From Geobacteraceae bacterium (lineage in GTDB: Bacteria; Desulfobacterota; Desulfuromonadia; Geobacterales; Geobacteraceae): DNA of 48,883 bases. The notes under the pieces were generated by a model that saw only the letters and a program-made list of their open reading frames with translations, did no database searches and was not told the origin of the DNA. Of the stretch, positions 8,594-17,135 are shown piece by piece. Where the stretch lies: assembly GCA_017861285.1 (NCBI GenBank), contig JAGFXO010000002.1, positions 1 to 48,883 on the forward strand. Reading direction: 5' to 3'. The position numbers and the translations under genes were made by a program. Each line of letters opens with the position of its first letter. Position 1 is the first letter of the stretch.

Positions 8594-11407
8594 TTACAAC
8601 ATCTTGCGAAGAAACTGGCCCGTATAGGAGCGGGTCACCCTGGCCACATCCTCGGGAGTGCCCGTGGCAATCACCTCGCCGCCGCGCTGTCCGCCTTCGG
8701 GCCCCAGGTCAACGATGTAATCGGCCGTTTTGATCACATCCAGGTTGTGTTCGATAATGACAATGGTATTGCCCGCCTCCACCAGCCGCTGCAGCACCTC
8801 CAGGAGTTTGTGGATGTCCGCGAAATGCAGGCCGGTAGTCGGTTCGTCGAGAATATAAATGGTCCTGCCGGTTGCCCTCCTGGCAAGTTCCTTGGCCAGT
8901 TTCACCCGCTGGGCCTCACCACCGGACAGGGTGGTGGCCGACTGGCCCAGCTTGATATAGCCGAGCCCGACCTCCTCGAGGGTCCTCAGCTTGGTCTTGA
9001 TGCGCGGTACATTCTCCAGGTACTGGGCCGCCTGTGATACCGTCATGTCCAGGACATCGGCGATCGACTTGCCTTTATACCTGACTTCCAGGGTCTCACG
9101 GTTATACCGGGCCCCCTTGCACACCTCGCACTGCACATAGACATCGGGGAGAAAATGCATCTCGATCTTGATGATGCCGTCACCGGAACAGGCCTCGCAC
9201 CGACCGCCCTTGACGTTGAATGAATAGCGGCCCGGCTTGTAGCCCCGCATCTTTGATTCGGGCAACTGGGCGAACAGGTCGCGGATGTCGGTGAAAACCC
9301 CGGTATAGGTGGCCGGATTGGAGCGGGGGGTGCGGCCGATGGGTGACTGGTCGATATTGATGACCTTGTCCAGCGTCTCTATCCCCTTGATTTCACGGTA
9401 TGATCCGGCCCTTTCCCTGCTCCGGTAGAGCCTCTGGCAGAGGGCCCGGTAGAGGGTGTCGATAATCAGGGTCGATTTGCCTGAACCGGAAACGCCGGTG
9501 ACGCAGGTCATCACTCCCAGGGGGATATCCACCTCTACCTGCTTCAGGTTGTTTTCCGCGGCGCCGATAATCTTCAGAAATTTTTCCGGCACCCGGCGCT
9601 GCGTCGGTACCGGAATAGAGAGTGCTCCCGAAAGGTACTGGCCGGTCAGGGAAAGTGGATTTTTCATCACTTCCTCCGGTGTCCCCTGGGCAACCACCTC
9701 GCCGCCGTGCACACCGGCTCCCGGTCCCATGTCTATGACGTGGTCCGCCTCCATGATGGTTTCCTCGTCGTGCTCCACCACCAGCACGGTGTTTCCAAGG
9801 TCGCGCAGGTGCTTGAGGGTTTGCAGCAGCCTGGCATTGTCACGCTGGTGCAGGCCGATGGAAGGTTCGTCGAGAATATAGAGCACCCCCACCAGGCTGG
9901 ATCCGATCTGGGTGGCAAGCCTGATCCGTTGGCCTTCACCGCCGGAGAGTGTCCCCGAGGACCGGTCAAGGGAGAGATAATCGAGGCCCACATTGACCAG
10001 AAAGTTGAGCCTCTCCCTGATCTCCTTCAGGATGCGCCGGGCGATCTCTTCATGTTTTTTCGACAGGGAAAGGGTCGTAAAGAAGTTTAATGCCTCTGTA
10101 ATGGAAAGTGCCGTTACGTCGCAGATATTGCGGCCGGCGATCCTGACGAACAGGGCCTCTCTTTTCAGTCGTGCGCCCTGACAGGTGGGGCAGGGCATGA
10201 CGTTCATGTACTTCTCCAGTTCTTCACGCACCTGCTCGGATTCGGTCTCCCGGTATCGGCGCTCCAGGTTGTTGAGCACACCCTCGAATTCCTTGTAGTA
10301 AAAATGCTTGCGGCCACCGTCCTCTTCCCACCAGAACTCGACCTTCTCCCGGCCCGAACCGCTGAGGATGATGGTCCGGGCCTTTTCCGGCAGATTTTTG
10401 AATGGGGTGCGGATGTCGAAATCATAGGCCCTTGCAAGAGCCTCCAGGGTCTGGTGGAACCATCCCGAAAGCCGTTTTTCCCACGGGGCGATGGCCCCTT
10501 CCCGGAGTGAAAGATCCGGATTGGGAACAACCAGATCGGGGTCGAAATACATGCGCGTGCCGAGCCCCGTGCACTCCGGACAGGCACCGTACGGGTTGTT
10601 GAAGGAAAACATGCGCGGCGTCATCTCGGGATAGGAAATACCGCAATCGATACAGGCAAGGTTTTCAGAGAAGAGAAGGGTTTCGCCGTCAACAATCGCC
10701 ACCCTGACCACCCCTTCGGCGTGGTGGAGGGCCACTTCCAGGGAATCCGCCAGCCGGCGCTGCAGGCCTTCCTTGACCACCAACCGGTCAACAACGATAT
10801 CGATGTCGTGCTTCTTCTTCTTGTCGAGGGTAATGTCTTCGGACAGGTCATGGGGAGTGCCGTCAATGATGACCCGCACGAATCCGTCCTTGCGCAGTTG
10901 GGACAGCTCTTTCCTGTATTCTCCCTTGCGTCCGCGGACCATGGGTGACAGCAGATTCAGCTTCGTTCCCTGCGGCAGTGCCATGATCTGGTCCACCATC
11001 TGGGTCACGGTCTGGGAGGTTATTTCCTTGCCGCAGCTGTAGCAGTGGGGATTGCCGATGCGGGCGAAAAGCAGGCGCAGGTAATCGTAGATTTCGGTGA
11101 CCGTTCCCACCGTTGAGCGGGGATTCCTGCTGGTTGTTTTCTGTTCGATGGAGATGGCGGGGGAAAGCCCCTCGATGGATTCCACGTCGGGCTTTTCCAT
11201 CTGCTCGAGGAACTGACGGGCATAGGCCGACAGCGACTCGACATAGCGTCGCTGCCCCTCCGCATAGATGGTATCGAATGCCAGGGTAGATTTCCCCGAG
11301 CCGGATATGCCGGTGATGACCACCAGCCTGTCGCGGGGAATTTCCACATCGATGCACTTCAGATTGTGCTCGCATGCCCCTTTGATAATGATCTTGTCGC
11401 TTGCCAT
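8594..11407 (-). CDS. uvrA: Excinuclease ABC subunit A
   Basis: Damage-recognition ATPase of nucleotide excision repair, acting with UvrB. It has two ABC modules: Walker [12 protein letters not shown] near residue 33 with signature [12 protein letters not shown], and Walker [11 protein letters not shown] with [12 protein letters not shown] in the second half. Zinc-module cysteines are visible (CIDC and CPEC in the first half, CEAC and CEVC in the second). The 937-residue length is normal. It stands alone and is convergent with DUF116. Confidence 0.98.
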   Translation of the reverse strand: MASDKIIIKGACEHNLKCIDVEIPRDRLVVITGISGSGKSTLAFDTIYAEGQRRYVESLSAYARQFLEQMEKPDVESIEGLSPAISIEQKTTSRNPRSTVGTVTEIYDYLRLLFARIGNPHCYSCGKEITSQTVTQMVDQIMALPQGTKLNLLSPMVRGRKGEYRKELSQLRKDGFVRVIIDGTPHDLSEDITLDKKKKHDIDIVVDRLVVKEGLQRRLADSLEVALHHAEGVVRVAIVDGETLLFSENLACIDCGISYPEMTPRMFSFNNPYGACPECTGLGTRMYFDPDLVVPNPDLSLREGAIAPWEKRLSGWFHQTLEALARAYDFDIRTPFKNLPEKARTIILSGSGREKVEFWWEEDGGRKHFYYKEFEGVLNNLERRYRETESEQVREELEKYMNVMPCPTCQGARLKREALFVRIAGRNICDVTALSITEALNFFTTLSLSKKHEEIARRILKEIRERLNFLVNVGLDYLSLDRSSGTLSGGEGQRIRLATQIGSSLVGVLYILDEPSIGLHQRDNARLLQTLKHLRDLGNTVLVVEHDEETIMEADHVIDMGPGAGVHGGEVVAQGTPEEVMKNPLSLTGQYLSGALSIPVPTQRRVPEKFLKIIGAAENNLKQVEVDIPLGVMTCVTGVSGSGKSTLIIDTLYRALCQRLYRSRERAGSYREIKGIETLDKVINIDQSPIGRTPRSNPATYTGVFTDIRDLFAQLPESKMRGYKPGRYSFNVKGGRCEACSGDGIIKIEMHFLPDVYVQCEVCKGARYNRETLEVRYKGKSIADVLDMTVSQAAQYLENVPRIKTKLRTLEEVGLGYIKLGQSATTLSGGEAQRVKLAKELARRATGRTIYILDEPTTGLHFADIHKLLEVLQRLVEAGNTIVIIEHNLDVIKTADYIVDLGPEGGQRGGEVIATGTPEDVARVTRSYTGQFLRKML

Positions 11408-11584
11408 GATTTATCACCAGTCTATCAATGTAGTTTTCCGGCAGTCCCGAAGTTTTGGAGCAGTATTTGACATTCACATCCTTCGACTGTACCATGTAAC
11501 TATATGAATTGCATCGAAATTTTACAGCTGTTGCATACTGTACAGAAAACCGGGAAGTCGCATGGGGCGGCACAGAAAGGAAAA

Positions 11585-12049
11585 ATGAAGAAATTCCTTT
11601 TCGCGACAACGTTATTCATTTGTCTCTATGGAGGTACAAGCGGTTCACCGGCCAGCGACACCGATCCTGGAATTCAGCAGGCGGGACAAACCCACAGATG
11701 CCCTGAAAACGGCGGATTCGGTCAGTCTCTATTGATTGCCCCGAGGGTATTTATCAGCTACACAGGAAAGAGCGGCTGCTGGAGCGAGATACGGGATGTC
11801 GAGATACCGGTGGATTTTCTGAAACTGCGGGAGATTGCCCGTGAGGAGGGGGATTCGGCCACGCAAAAATACCTGTCGCACGACAAGCTTCCCGATTTCT
11901 TTACCTGGCTTCTGGAGAGCGACATATATGCGATGCCGGGAGATGCCCTTTCAGGCATTCTCGGATACATGCAAAGCAAGGATTATGACGGGCTGTACAG
12001 ACTGTTCAGATTGTTCACGGAATCACGCGAGAGAGGCGGCAGGAAATAA
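11585..12049 (+). CDS. Small exported hypothetical protein
   Basis: 154 residues from ATG 11585, preceded by AAAGG 6 bases upstream; an earlier in-frame ATG at 11504 would place a hydrophilic extension before the signal peptide. The N-terminus (MKKFLFATTLFICLYGG) is a classical Sec signal peptide, probably cleaved after about residue 23. The mature part has two cysteines (CPENGG, SGCWSE) and a helical acidic C-terminal half. No family was recognised. Periplasmic or secreted location is inferred from the signal. Confidence 0.65.
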   Translation: MKKFLFATTLFICLYGGTSGSPASDTDPGIQQAGQTHRCPENGGFGQSLLIAPRVFISYTGKSGCWSEIRDVEIPVDFLKLREIAREEGDSATQKYLSHDKLPDFFTWLLESDIYAMPGDALSGILGYMQSKDYDGLYRLFRLFTESRERGGRK

Positions 12050-12073
12050 CCGCCCCGAAGAATATGGGCTGCC

Positions 12074-12123
12074 ACCCATGAGATCACCCCTCTTCGAAAA
12101 GGGGGAAAGGGGGATTCAGACCC
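12074..12123. repeat. GC-rich palindromic repeat, short copy
   Basis: An imperfect palindrome (ATCACCCCTCTTCG, AAAAGGGGGAAAGGGGGATT) of the same style as those at 18147 and 19008. It abuts and slightly overlaps the stop codon of the phosphohexomutase gene. It may form a terminator-like hairpin between convergent genes. Confidence 0.5.
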
Positions 12124-13528
12124 CCGCAATTTCCCTGCCCGCCTTGAGCAGCGCATCCACAACCGCCCTGTCATTCGATTCGCTATAGAGGCGCAGTAGG
12201 GGCTCGGTGCCGGATGGCCGGATCAGAAGCCACGACCCATCGGCAAAAATGAACTTGAAACCATCCCTGAAATTCTCCCGGACCACTGGGTATGAGGCAA
12301 TCGTGGTGATTCCGCCGGTCTTCAGACGATCGATCAACCGCTGTTTGCTTGTGTTGTCGATGGGAATATCGTTGCGGCGATAGTGGAAGTGCCCGATCTC
12401 GTCCATGGTTTCATCAAGCAGCCGGCGCAGCCCCTTGCCGGTCATGGCCATAGCCTCCAGAAGCAGCAGTCCCATCAGGATGCCGTCACGCTCGGGGATA
12501 TGTCCCTTGACGCCAAGACCGCCGGACTCCTCTCCACCCATGAGAATGTCGTGGTCAAGCATGAGTTCGCAGATGTGCTTGAAGCCTATCGGGGTTTCAT
12601 ACAGTTCAAGGCCGTATTTTTGACAGAGGAGATCGATCATGCCTGTGGTGGAAACCGTTTTGACCACTCCTCCCCGCAAACCCTTCCTTTCGTACAGATG
12701 ACGCAATATCACGGTGAAGATGCGGTGCGAGGAAAAAAATTCCCCGGTTTCATCAACGGCACCGATCCGGTCGGCATCGCCATCCAGGGCAAGGCCCAGC
12801 CGGTACTGCCCACTTCGCACCATGGCAGACAGTTCTGCGAGATGCTCTTCGGTGGGCTCAGGGGGCTGCCCGCCGAAGCCGGGGTTCTCAATGCCATGGA
12901 TTTCCGCCACTCCCTGCAACAGCTCGGGGAAACAGCCGCAGCCGGCCCCGTACATGGGGTCCGACGCAACCGGTATTCCGGACTTTCGTATCAGATCCAG
13001 GTCCACATATGCGGCAAGCTGTTTGAAATACTCCACTTTCGCATCGATCAGTTCGACCACTCCCTGTGCCAGGGCTTCGGCAAACGGCATCTCCTCTATC
13101 TGCCTGCTATTGGCACTATTGGCCAGCACAATCTCTTCCACCAGCCTGGTAGTGGAAGGCCGGGCCGAGCCCCCGAAATTTTCCTTGATTTTGAAGCCGT
13201 TGTAGACCGGGGGATTATGGCTGGCGGTGATCATGACTCCCGCTCCCGCGTCCAGATGCCGCACCGCCCAGGAAACCGCGGGGGTAGGGGCATAATCGTC
13301 CGTTAAAAACACCCTGATATTGTTCCCGGCCGCAACCTCGACCACCCTTTCCGCAAACTGCCGGGACAGGAACCTGCGGTCATACCCGACTACCAGGCCT
13401 TTTCCGGACAAACCCTCCCGTGTCAGGTAATCCATGGTGGCCTGCGCCACCAGCGAGAGATTTTCAAAAGTAAACTCGCGGGCTATGACACCCCGCCAGC
13501 CGTCAGTTCCGAACTTTATCTGCAACAC
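12116..13528 (-). CDS. Phosphoglucomutase/phosphomannomutase family enzyme
   Basis: An alpha-D-phosphohexomutase that would interconvert sugar 1- and 6-phosphates through a phosphoserine. Diagnostic loops are present in order: FGTDGWRG at the start, the phosphoserine loop TASHNPPVYNG (near 100), the metal loop DGDADRIG (near 250), the sugar loop GGEESGGLG (near 335) and the phosphate loop RPSGTEPLLRLY near the end. The length is 470. Start is GTG 13528 with GGAGG 5 bases upstream; TTG 13525 is possible. Sequence alone does not separate glucose from mannose specificity. Confidence 0.93.
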   Translation of the reverse strand: MLQIKFGTDGWRGVIAREFTFENLSLVAQATMDYLTREGLSGKGLVVGYDRRFLSRQFAERVVEVAAGNNIRVFLTDDYAPTPAVSWAVRHLDAGAGVMITASHNPPVYNGFKIKENFGGSARPSTTRLVEEIVLANSANSRQIEEMPFAEALAQGVVELIDAKVEYFKQLAAYVDLDLIRKSGIPVASDPMYGAGCGCFPELLQGVAEIHGIENPGFGGQPPEPTEEHLAELSAMVRSGQYRLGLALDGDADRIGAVDETGEFFSSHRIFTVILRHLYERKGLRGGVVKTVSTTGMIDLLCQKYGLELYETPIGFKHICELMLDHDILMGGEESGGLGVKGHIPERDGILMGLLLLEAMAMTGKGLRRLLDETMDEIGHFHYRRNDIPIDNTSKQRLIDRLKTGGITTIASYPVVRENFRDGFKFIFADGSWLLIRPSGTEPLLRLYSESNDRAVVDALLKAGREIAGV

Positions 13529-13827
13529 GATTTCCTCCAGTGAATGTGACCGTCAGCCAAACGAAGGATTTTCACCATATCCGGCCTTGTTGTCAACCAT
13601 TTGTTGCACATTGCCGGGCCGGCCGGTGTTCCGCTGGGAAACCCGCGGATTGCTTCTGTTTTCCCCCTTTCAATTTTTTCCGTGCGTTTCAATTCTTCTG
13701 GAATTCATGGCAAAGCCCTGTTATTTCCGAGACTGCTTGACCGTTCCCGTAACTTGACATATAAATGAGAAAAATGTGAATTTCCCGAAGGGTCAGGAAA
13801 CCATTTCCATGGTACAGGGGGATCGTT

Positions 13828-15282
13828 ATGAAAAAGATGCAAGTGATTCGTACCTTGATAACTTTTGTTATTCTGGCAATGAATTTCCATTTCATTGCAT
13901 CTGCTTACGCAGCGGGTGAAAAATCTTCGCCCCGGTCAACCACCCGGCAGGACCGGAAGAACGTCGCTTTGACCATCTATAATGCCAACCTCGGGCTGGT
14001 GAAGGACCAGAGGGAAGTCAGGATGGAAAGGGGAACAGGGGAACTGCTTTTCATGGACGTGGCTTCGGGCATCATCGCCACCAGCGTCTCCATCAAATCG
14101 CTTATCGATCCGAACAGTCTATCAGTGCTGGAGCAGAACTACGAATACGATCTGCTCAACCCGCAGAAACTGCTCGATAAATACGTCGGCCGGAATGTCA
14201 AGCTTTACCAGAAGAATCCGTATACGGAGCGCGAGGAGGTCGTAACCGCCACACTTCTCTCCAACAACGGCGGCCCGATCTTCAAAGTTGGTAACGAGAT
14301 CACCTTCGGTCATCCCGGCAGGATCATCTTTCCGGGGGTACCGGAGAACCTCATCGCCAAACCGACTCTGGTGTGGCTGCTGGAGAACAGCTCCGCGAAA
14401 CCCCAGCGGATCGAGGCATCCTACCTGACGAACGGCATCAACTGGCGCTGCGATTACGTGGTCACCCTGAACGACAAGGACAACCGGGCCGACCTGGCCG
14501 GATGGGTAACCATCGAGAACAAAAGCGGCGCTGTTTATGAGAACGCCTCCCTCAAGCTTGTGGCTGGAGATGTCAACCGGGTGAAGGAAGAGCCCCGGTA
14601 CCGGGACATGATGATGAAGGCGGCACTTTCGGAAATGGCCGCAGCACCCCAGTTCAAGGAAGAGGCGTTCTTCGAATATCACATCTATAGCCTGCAGCGA
14701 CCGGCAACCATCAAGGACAATCAGACCAAGCAGATCCGCCTGGTGCAGGCCGCGGATATCCCGGTCAGCAAGGAGCTCATCTTCCGCGGTGAAAGCTTTT
14801 ACTACTACAATCCCTATAACGAGACCGCGGCGAAGCAGAAAGTCGGGGTATTCGTCGAGATAGTCAACAAAAAGGAGCACAACCTCGGCATTCCTCTTCC
14901 GAAGGGGACCGTCAGGGTATACAAACATGACAGCGACGGCAGCCTGCAGTTTGTCGGAGAAGATGCCATAGACCACACCGCGAAGGACGAGAAGATCAAG
15001 ATCAAACTGGGGGAGGCGTTTGACGTGGTTGGGAGCAGAAAGCAGACCGAATGGAAGAAGATTGCCTCCGACACCTACGAAGCGGCGTTCGAAATATCCC
15101 TGAGAAACCACAAGAAGGAGGATGTCACGGTAAAGGTGGTTGAACCGGTTCCCGGTGACTGGAAGATGCTTGCTTCCTCGCACGAGCACAGGAAAACCGA
15201 CGCCTTCAATGCCGAGTTCTCCATACCCGTGCCGAAGGACAAGGAAGTGAAACTTACGTACCGGGTGAGAATGAGGTACTAA
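13828..15282 (+). CDS. DUF4139-type exported protein
   Basis: 484 residues with a signal peptide (MKKMQVIRTLITFVILAMNFHFIASAYA, cleaved near residue 29). The mature body is beta-rich: VALTIYNANLGLVKDQREV near the N-terminus, then a repetitive C-terminal part containing EFEISLRN-like and KLTYRVRMRY strands. This matches uncharacterised DUF4139 proteins. Location is probably periplasm or outer membrane face. The ribosome-binding site GGGGG is weak. The divergent intergenic region (13529-13827) must hold promoters for this gene and the hexomutase. Confidence 0.82.
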   Translation: MKKMQVIRTLITFVILAMNFHFIASAYAAGEKSSPRSTTRQDRKNVALTIYNANLGLVKDQREVRMERGTGELLFMDVASGIIATSVSIKSLIDPNSLSVLEQNYEYDLLNPQKLLDKYVGRNVKLYQKNPYTEREEVVTATLLSNNGGPIFKVGNEITFGHPGRIIFPGVPENLIAKPTLVWLLENSSAKPQRIEASYLTNGINWRCDYVVTLNDKDNRADLAGWVTIENKSGAVYENASLKLVAGDVNRVKEEPRYRDMMMKAALSEMAAAPQFKEEAFFEYHIYSLQRPATIKDNQTKQIRLVQAADIPVSKELIFRGESFYYYNPYNETAAKQKVGVFVEIVNKKEHNLGIPLPKGTVRVYKHDSDGSLQFVGEDAIDHTAKDEKIKIKLGEAFDVVGSRKQTEWKKIASDTYEAAFEISLRNHKKEDVTVKVVEPVPGDWKMLASSHEHRKTDAFNAEFSIPVPKDKEVKLTYRVRMRY

Positions 15283-15287
15283 AAAAT

Positions 15288-15312
15288 CGGGCACAGGGCA
15301 AAGGGCAGGGGG
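15288..15312. repeat. Heptad repeat GGGCAMA, short tract
   Basis: GGGCACA, GGGCAAA and GGGCAGG follow each other directly after the DUF4139 stop codon. It is the same 7-base repeat as at 27443, 27612 (reverse strand) and 38821. Confidence 0.6.
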
Positions 15313-15368
15313 TTAAGATAGATTATTTTTTCGTGAAGATCACGTGTTGTTTGACCGGGAGTTAACCA

Positions 15369-17108
15369 ATCAGCGAGTATTCCAGACTATACAAGTACAT
15401 CAAGTCATGCCGGTCGAGGTATGCACGGGGATGCCTTTTCCTGCTCGGTGCCAACGGATTCGCGCTCCTTATCCCCTGGCTGATGAAACTGGCAGTGGAA
15501 AGCCTGAAAAAGCCGGCAGCCGCGGGGCATTCTCCCGCTTATTACGCTTCGCTCATAGTCGGAGTCGCCCTTGCCCATGGAGTGGTACGCATTTTCTCCC
15601 GCACACACATACTCCATGCCGGACGCCACATTGAATACGAAATCAGGGAAGACCTCCATGCAAAGATCATCTCCCTGGACATGCCCTACTTTTCGGGGGA
15701 GCGCACCGGTGATATCCTTTCCCGGTTTTCCAACGACCTGACCAACGTGCGCATGCTGCTCGGCTTCGGCGTTCTCAATGTCATCAACACTGCGCTGGTC
15801 TATATTTCCGCAATTTCCCTGATGTTCCGCATCAGTCCCGTGCTGACCCTCTATGCGGTTGTCCCGTATCCGCTGATGATTCTCCTGGTAAAAAGGGTCA
15901 GCCATCACATATTCAACCATTCGAAACGCGCACAGGAAGAACTGGCATCCCTGTCCAGCCAGGTGGAGGAAAATGTATCCGCCGCCATGGTGGTAAAGGC
16001 CTATTGCCGGGAAGATTCCCAGGTGGAAGCGTTCCGGGAGATAGGCACGAAATATCTGTATTACAGCATGAAAATGGCCAACCTGCGGGGAATCCTGATA
16101 CCGTTCATGGCGTCCATAGGCGGACTGGGAACACTCATCGTACTTCTGGCCGGGGGTGCAAGGGTCATTTCGGGTGAGCTCACCCTGGGGGATTTCGTCG
16201 CATTCAACGGCTATCTTGCGATGCTCATCTGGCCCACCGTCGTTCTCGGGTGGATTTTGAATCTGCTGCAGCGGGGAGCAGCCTCCATGTCGCGTTTGAA
16301 CGCCGTTCTTGGAGCACGGCCAAGTATCCGAGAGCCTTCCGACCCGGTTGTCCCGGAAAGAATCTTCGGAGAGATAGAATTCCGCGACCTTTGCTTCGGG
16401 TACAATGGCATTCCGCTTCTGAAAGGGATTTCCCTGCATATCAGGAAAGGAATGCGGACAGGGATTGTCGGGCCGGTAGGCAGTGGCAAGAGCACCCTGA
16501 TGCGGCTCATCGCCAGGCTCTACCCGGTCGGGGACGGACAGTTGTTCATCGACGGCATCGACATCAACCGTATCCCCTTGCGGAAACTGCGGGATACCAT
16601 CGGCTATGTCCCCCAGGAAAGCTTTCTTTTTTCCCGGACCATCGCCGACAATATCGCATACGGCCGCGGCGATGCGGCGGCTGGCGAAATTGAGGCGGCA
16701 GCCCGCCTGGCGCAACTGGATGGGGACGTTGCCGGATTTCCAAACACATACGGGACCATGGTCGGAGAGAGGGGGGTAACCCTGTCCGGCGGCCAGAAAC
16801 AGCGTACCGCCATTGCCAGGGCACTGCTGAAGAATCCGGCCGTACTGATCCTCGACGACCCGCTTTCCGCCGTGGATGCCGGGACAGAAGAGGAGATTCT
16901 CAAGGGGCTTGCCGGCTATTACGGCGACCGGACGGTGCTCATCGTATCGCACCGCCTTTCGGCACTGCGCGACTGCGACCTGATCCTCGTGCTCGATAAC
17001 GGCCGGATCAGGGAACAGGGAACCCACGAACAACTCCTGGCCATGGGCGGCCTGTATGCGGCGATGCACCGCGAACAGCAACTGCGGGATGAAATCGCGG
17101 GGTATTGA
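15369..17108 (+). CDS. ABC exporter subunit with degenerate Walker B; apparent ATC start
   Basis: One half of a heterodimeric ABC exporter: a six-helix membrane domain, then an ATPase domain with Walker A GPVGSGKSTL, consensus signature LSGGQKQRTAIA and Walker B LILDDPLSAVD. Aspartate occupies the catalytic glutamate position. The first in-frame ATG (15483) would delete membrane helix 1. Reading upstream in frame gives SEYSRLYKYIKS and then GCLFLLGANGFALLIPWLMK, a typical exporter N-terminus, reaching a TAA at 15363. The only initiation signal there is GGGAG (15357-15361) 7 bases before ATC at 15369, giving 579 residues, the usual family length. The partner gene follows 27 bases downstream. 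Confidence 0.85.
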   Translation: MSEYSRLYKYIKSCRSRYARGCLFLLGANGFALLIPWLMKLAVESLKKPAAAGHSPAYYASLIVGVALAHGVVRIFSRTHILHAGRHIEYEIREDLHAKIISLDMPYFSGERTGDILSRFSNDLTNVRMLLGFGVLNVINTALVYISAISLMFRISPVLTLYAVVPYPLMILLVKRVSHHIFNHSKRAQEELASLSSQVEENVSAAMVVKAYCREDSQVEAFREIGTKYLYYSMKMANLRGILIPFMASIGGLGTLIVLLAGGARVISGELTLGDFVAFNGYLAMLIWPTVVLGWILNLLQRGAASMSRLNAVLGARPSIREPSDPVVPERIFGEIEFRDLCFGYNGIPLLKGISLHIRKGMRTGIVGPVGSGKSTLMRLIARLYPVGDGQLFIDGIDINRIPLRKLRDTIGYVPQESFLFSRTIADNIAYGRGDAAAGEIEAAARLAQLDGDVAGFPNTYGTMVGERGVTLSGGQKQRTAIARALLKNPAVLILDDPLSAVDAGTEEEILKGLAGYYGDRTVLIVSHRLSALRDCDLILVLDNGRIREQGTHEQLLAMGGLYAAMHREQQLRDEIAGY

Positions 17109-17135
17109 ACGGGTGAGAATCCGGGGGAATATGTA

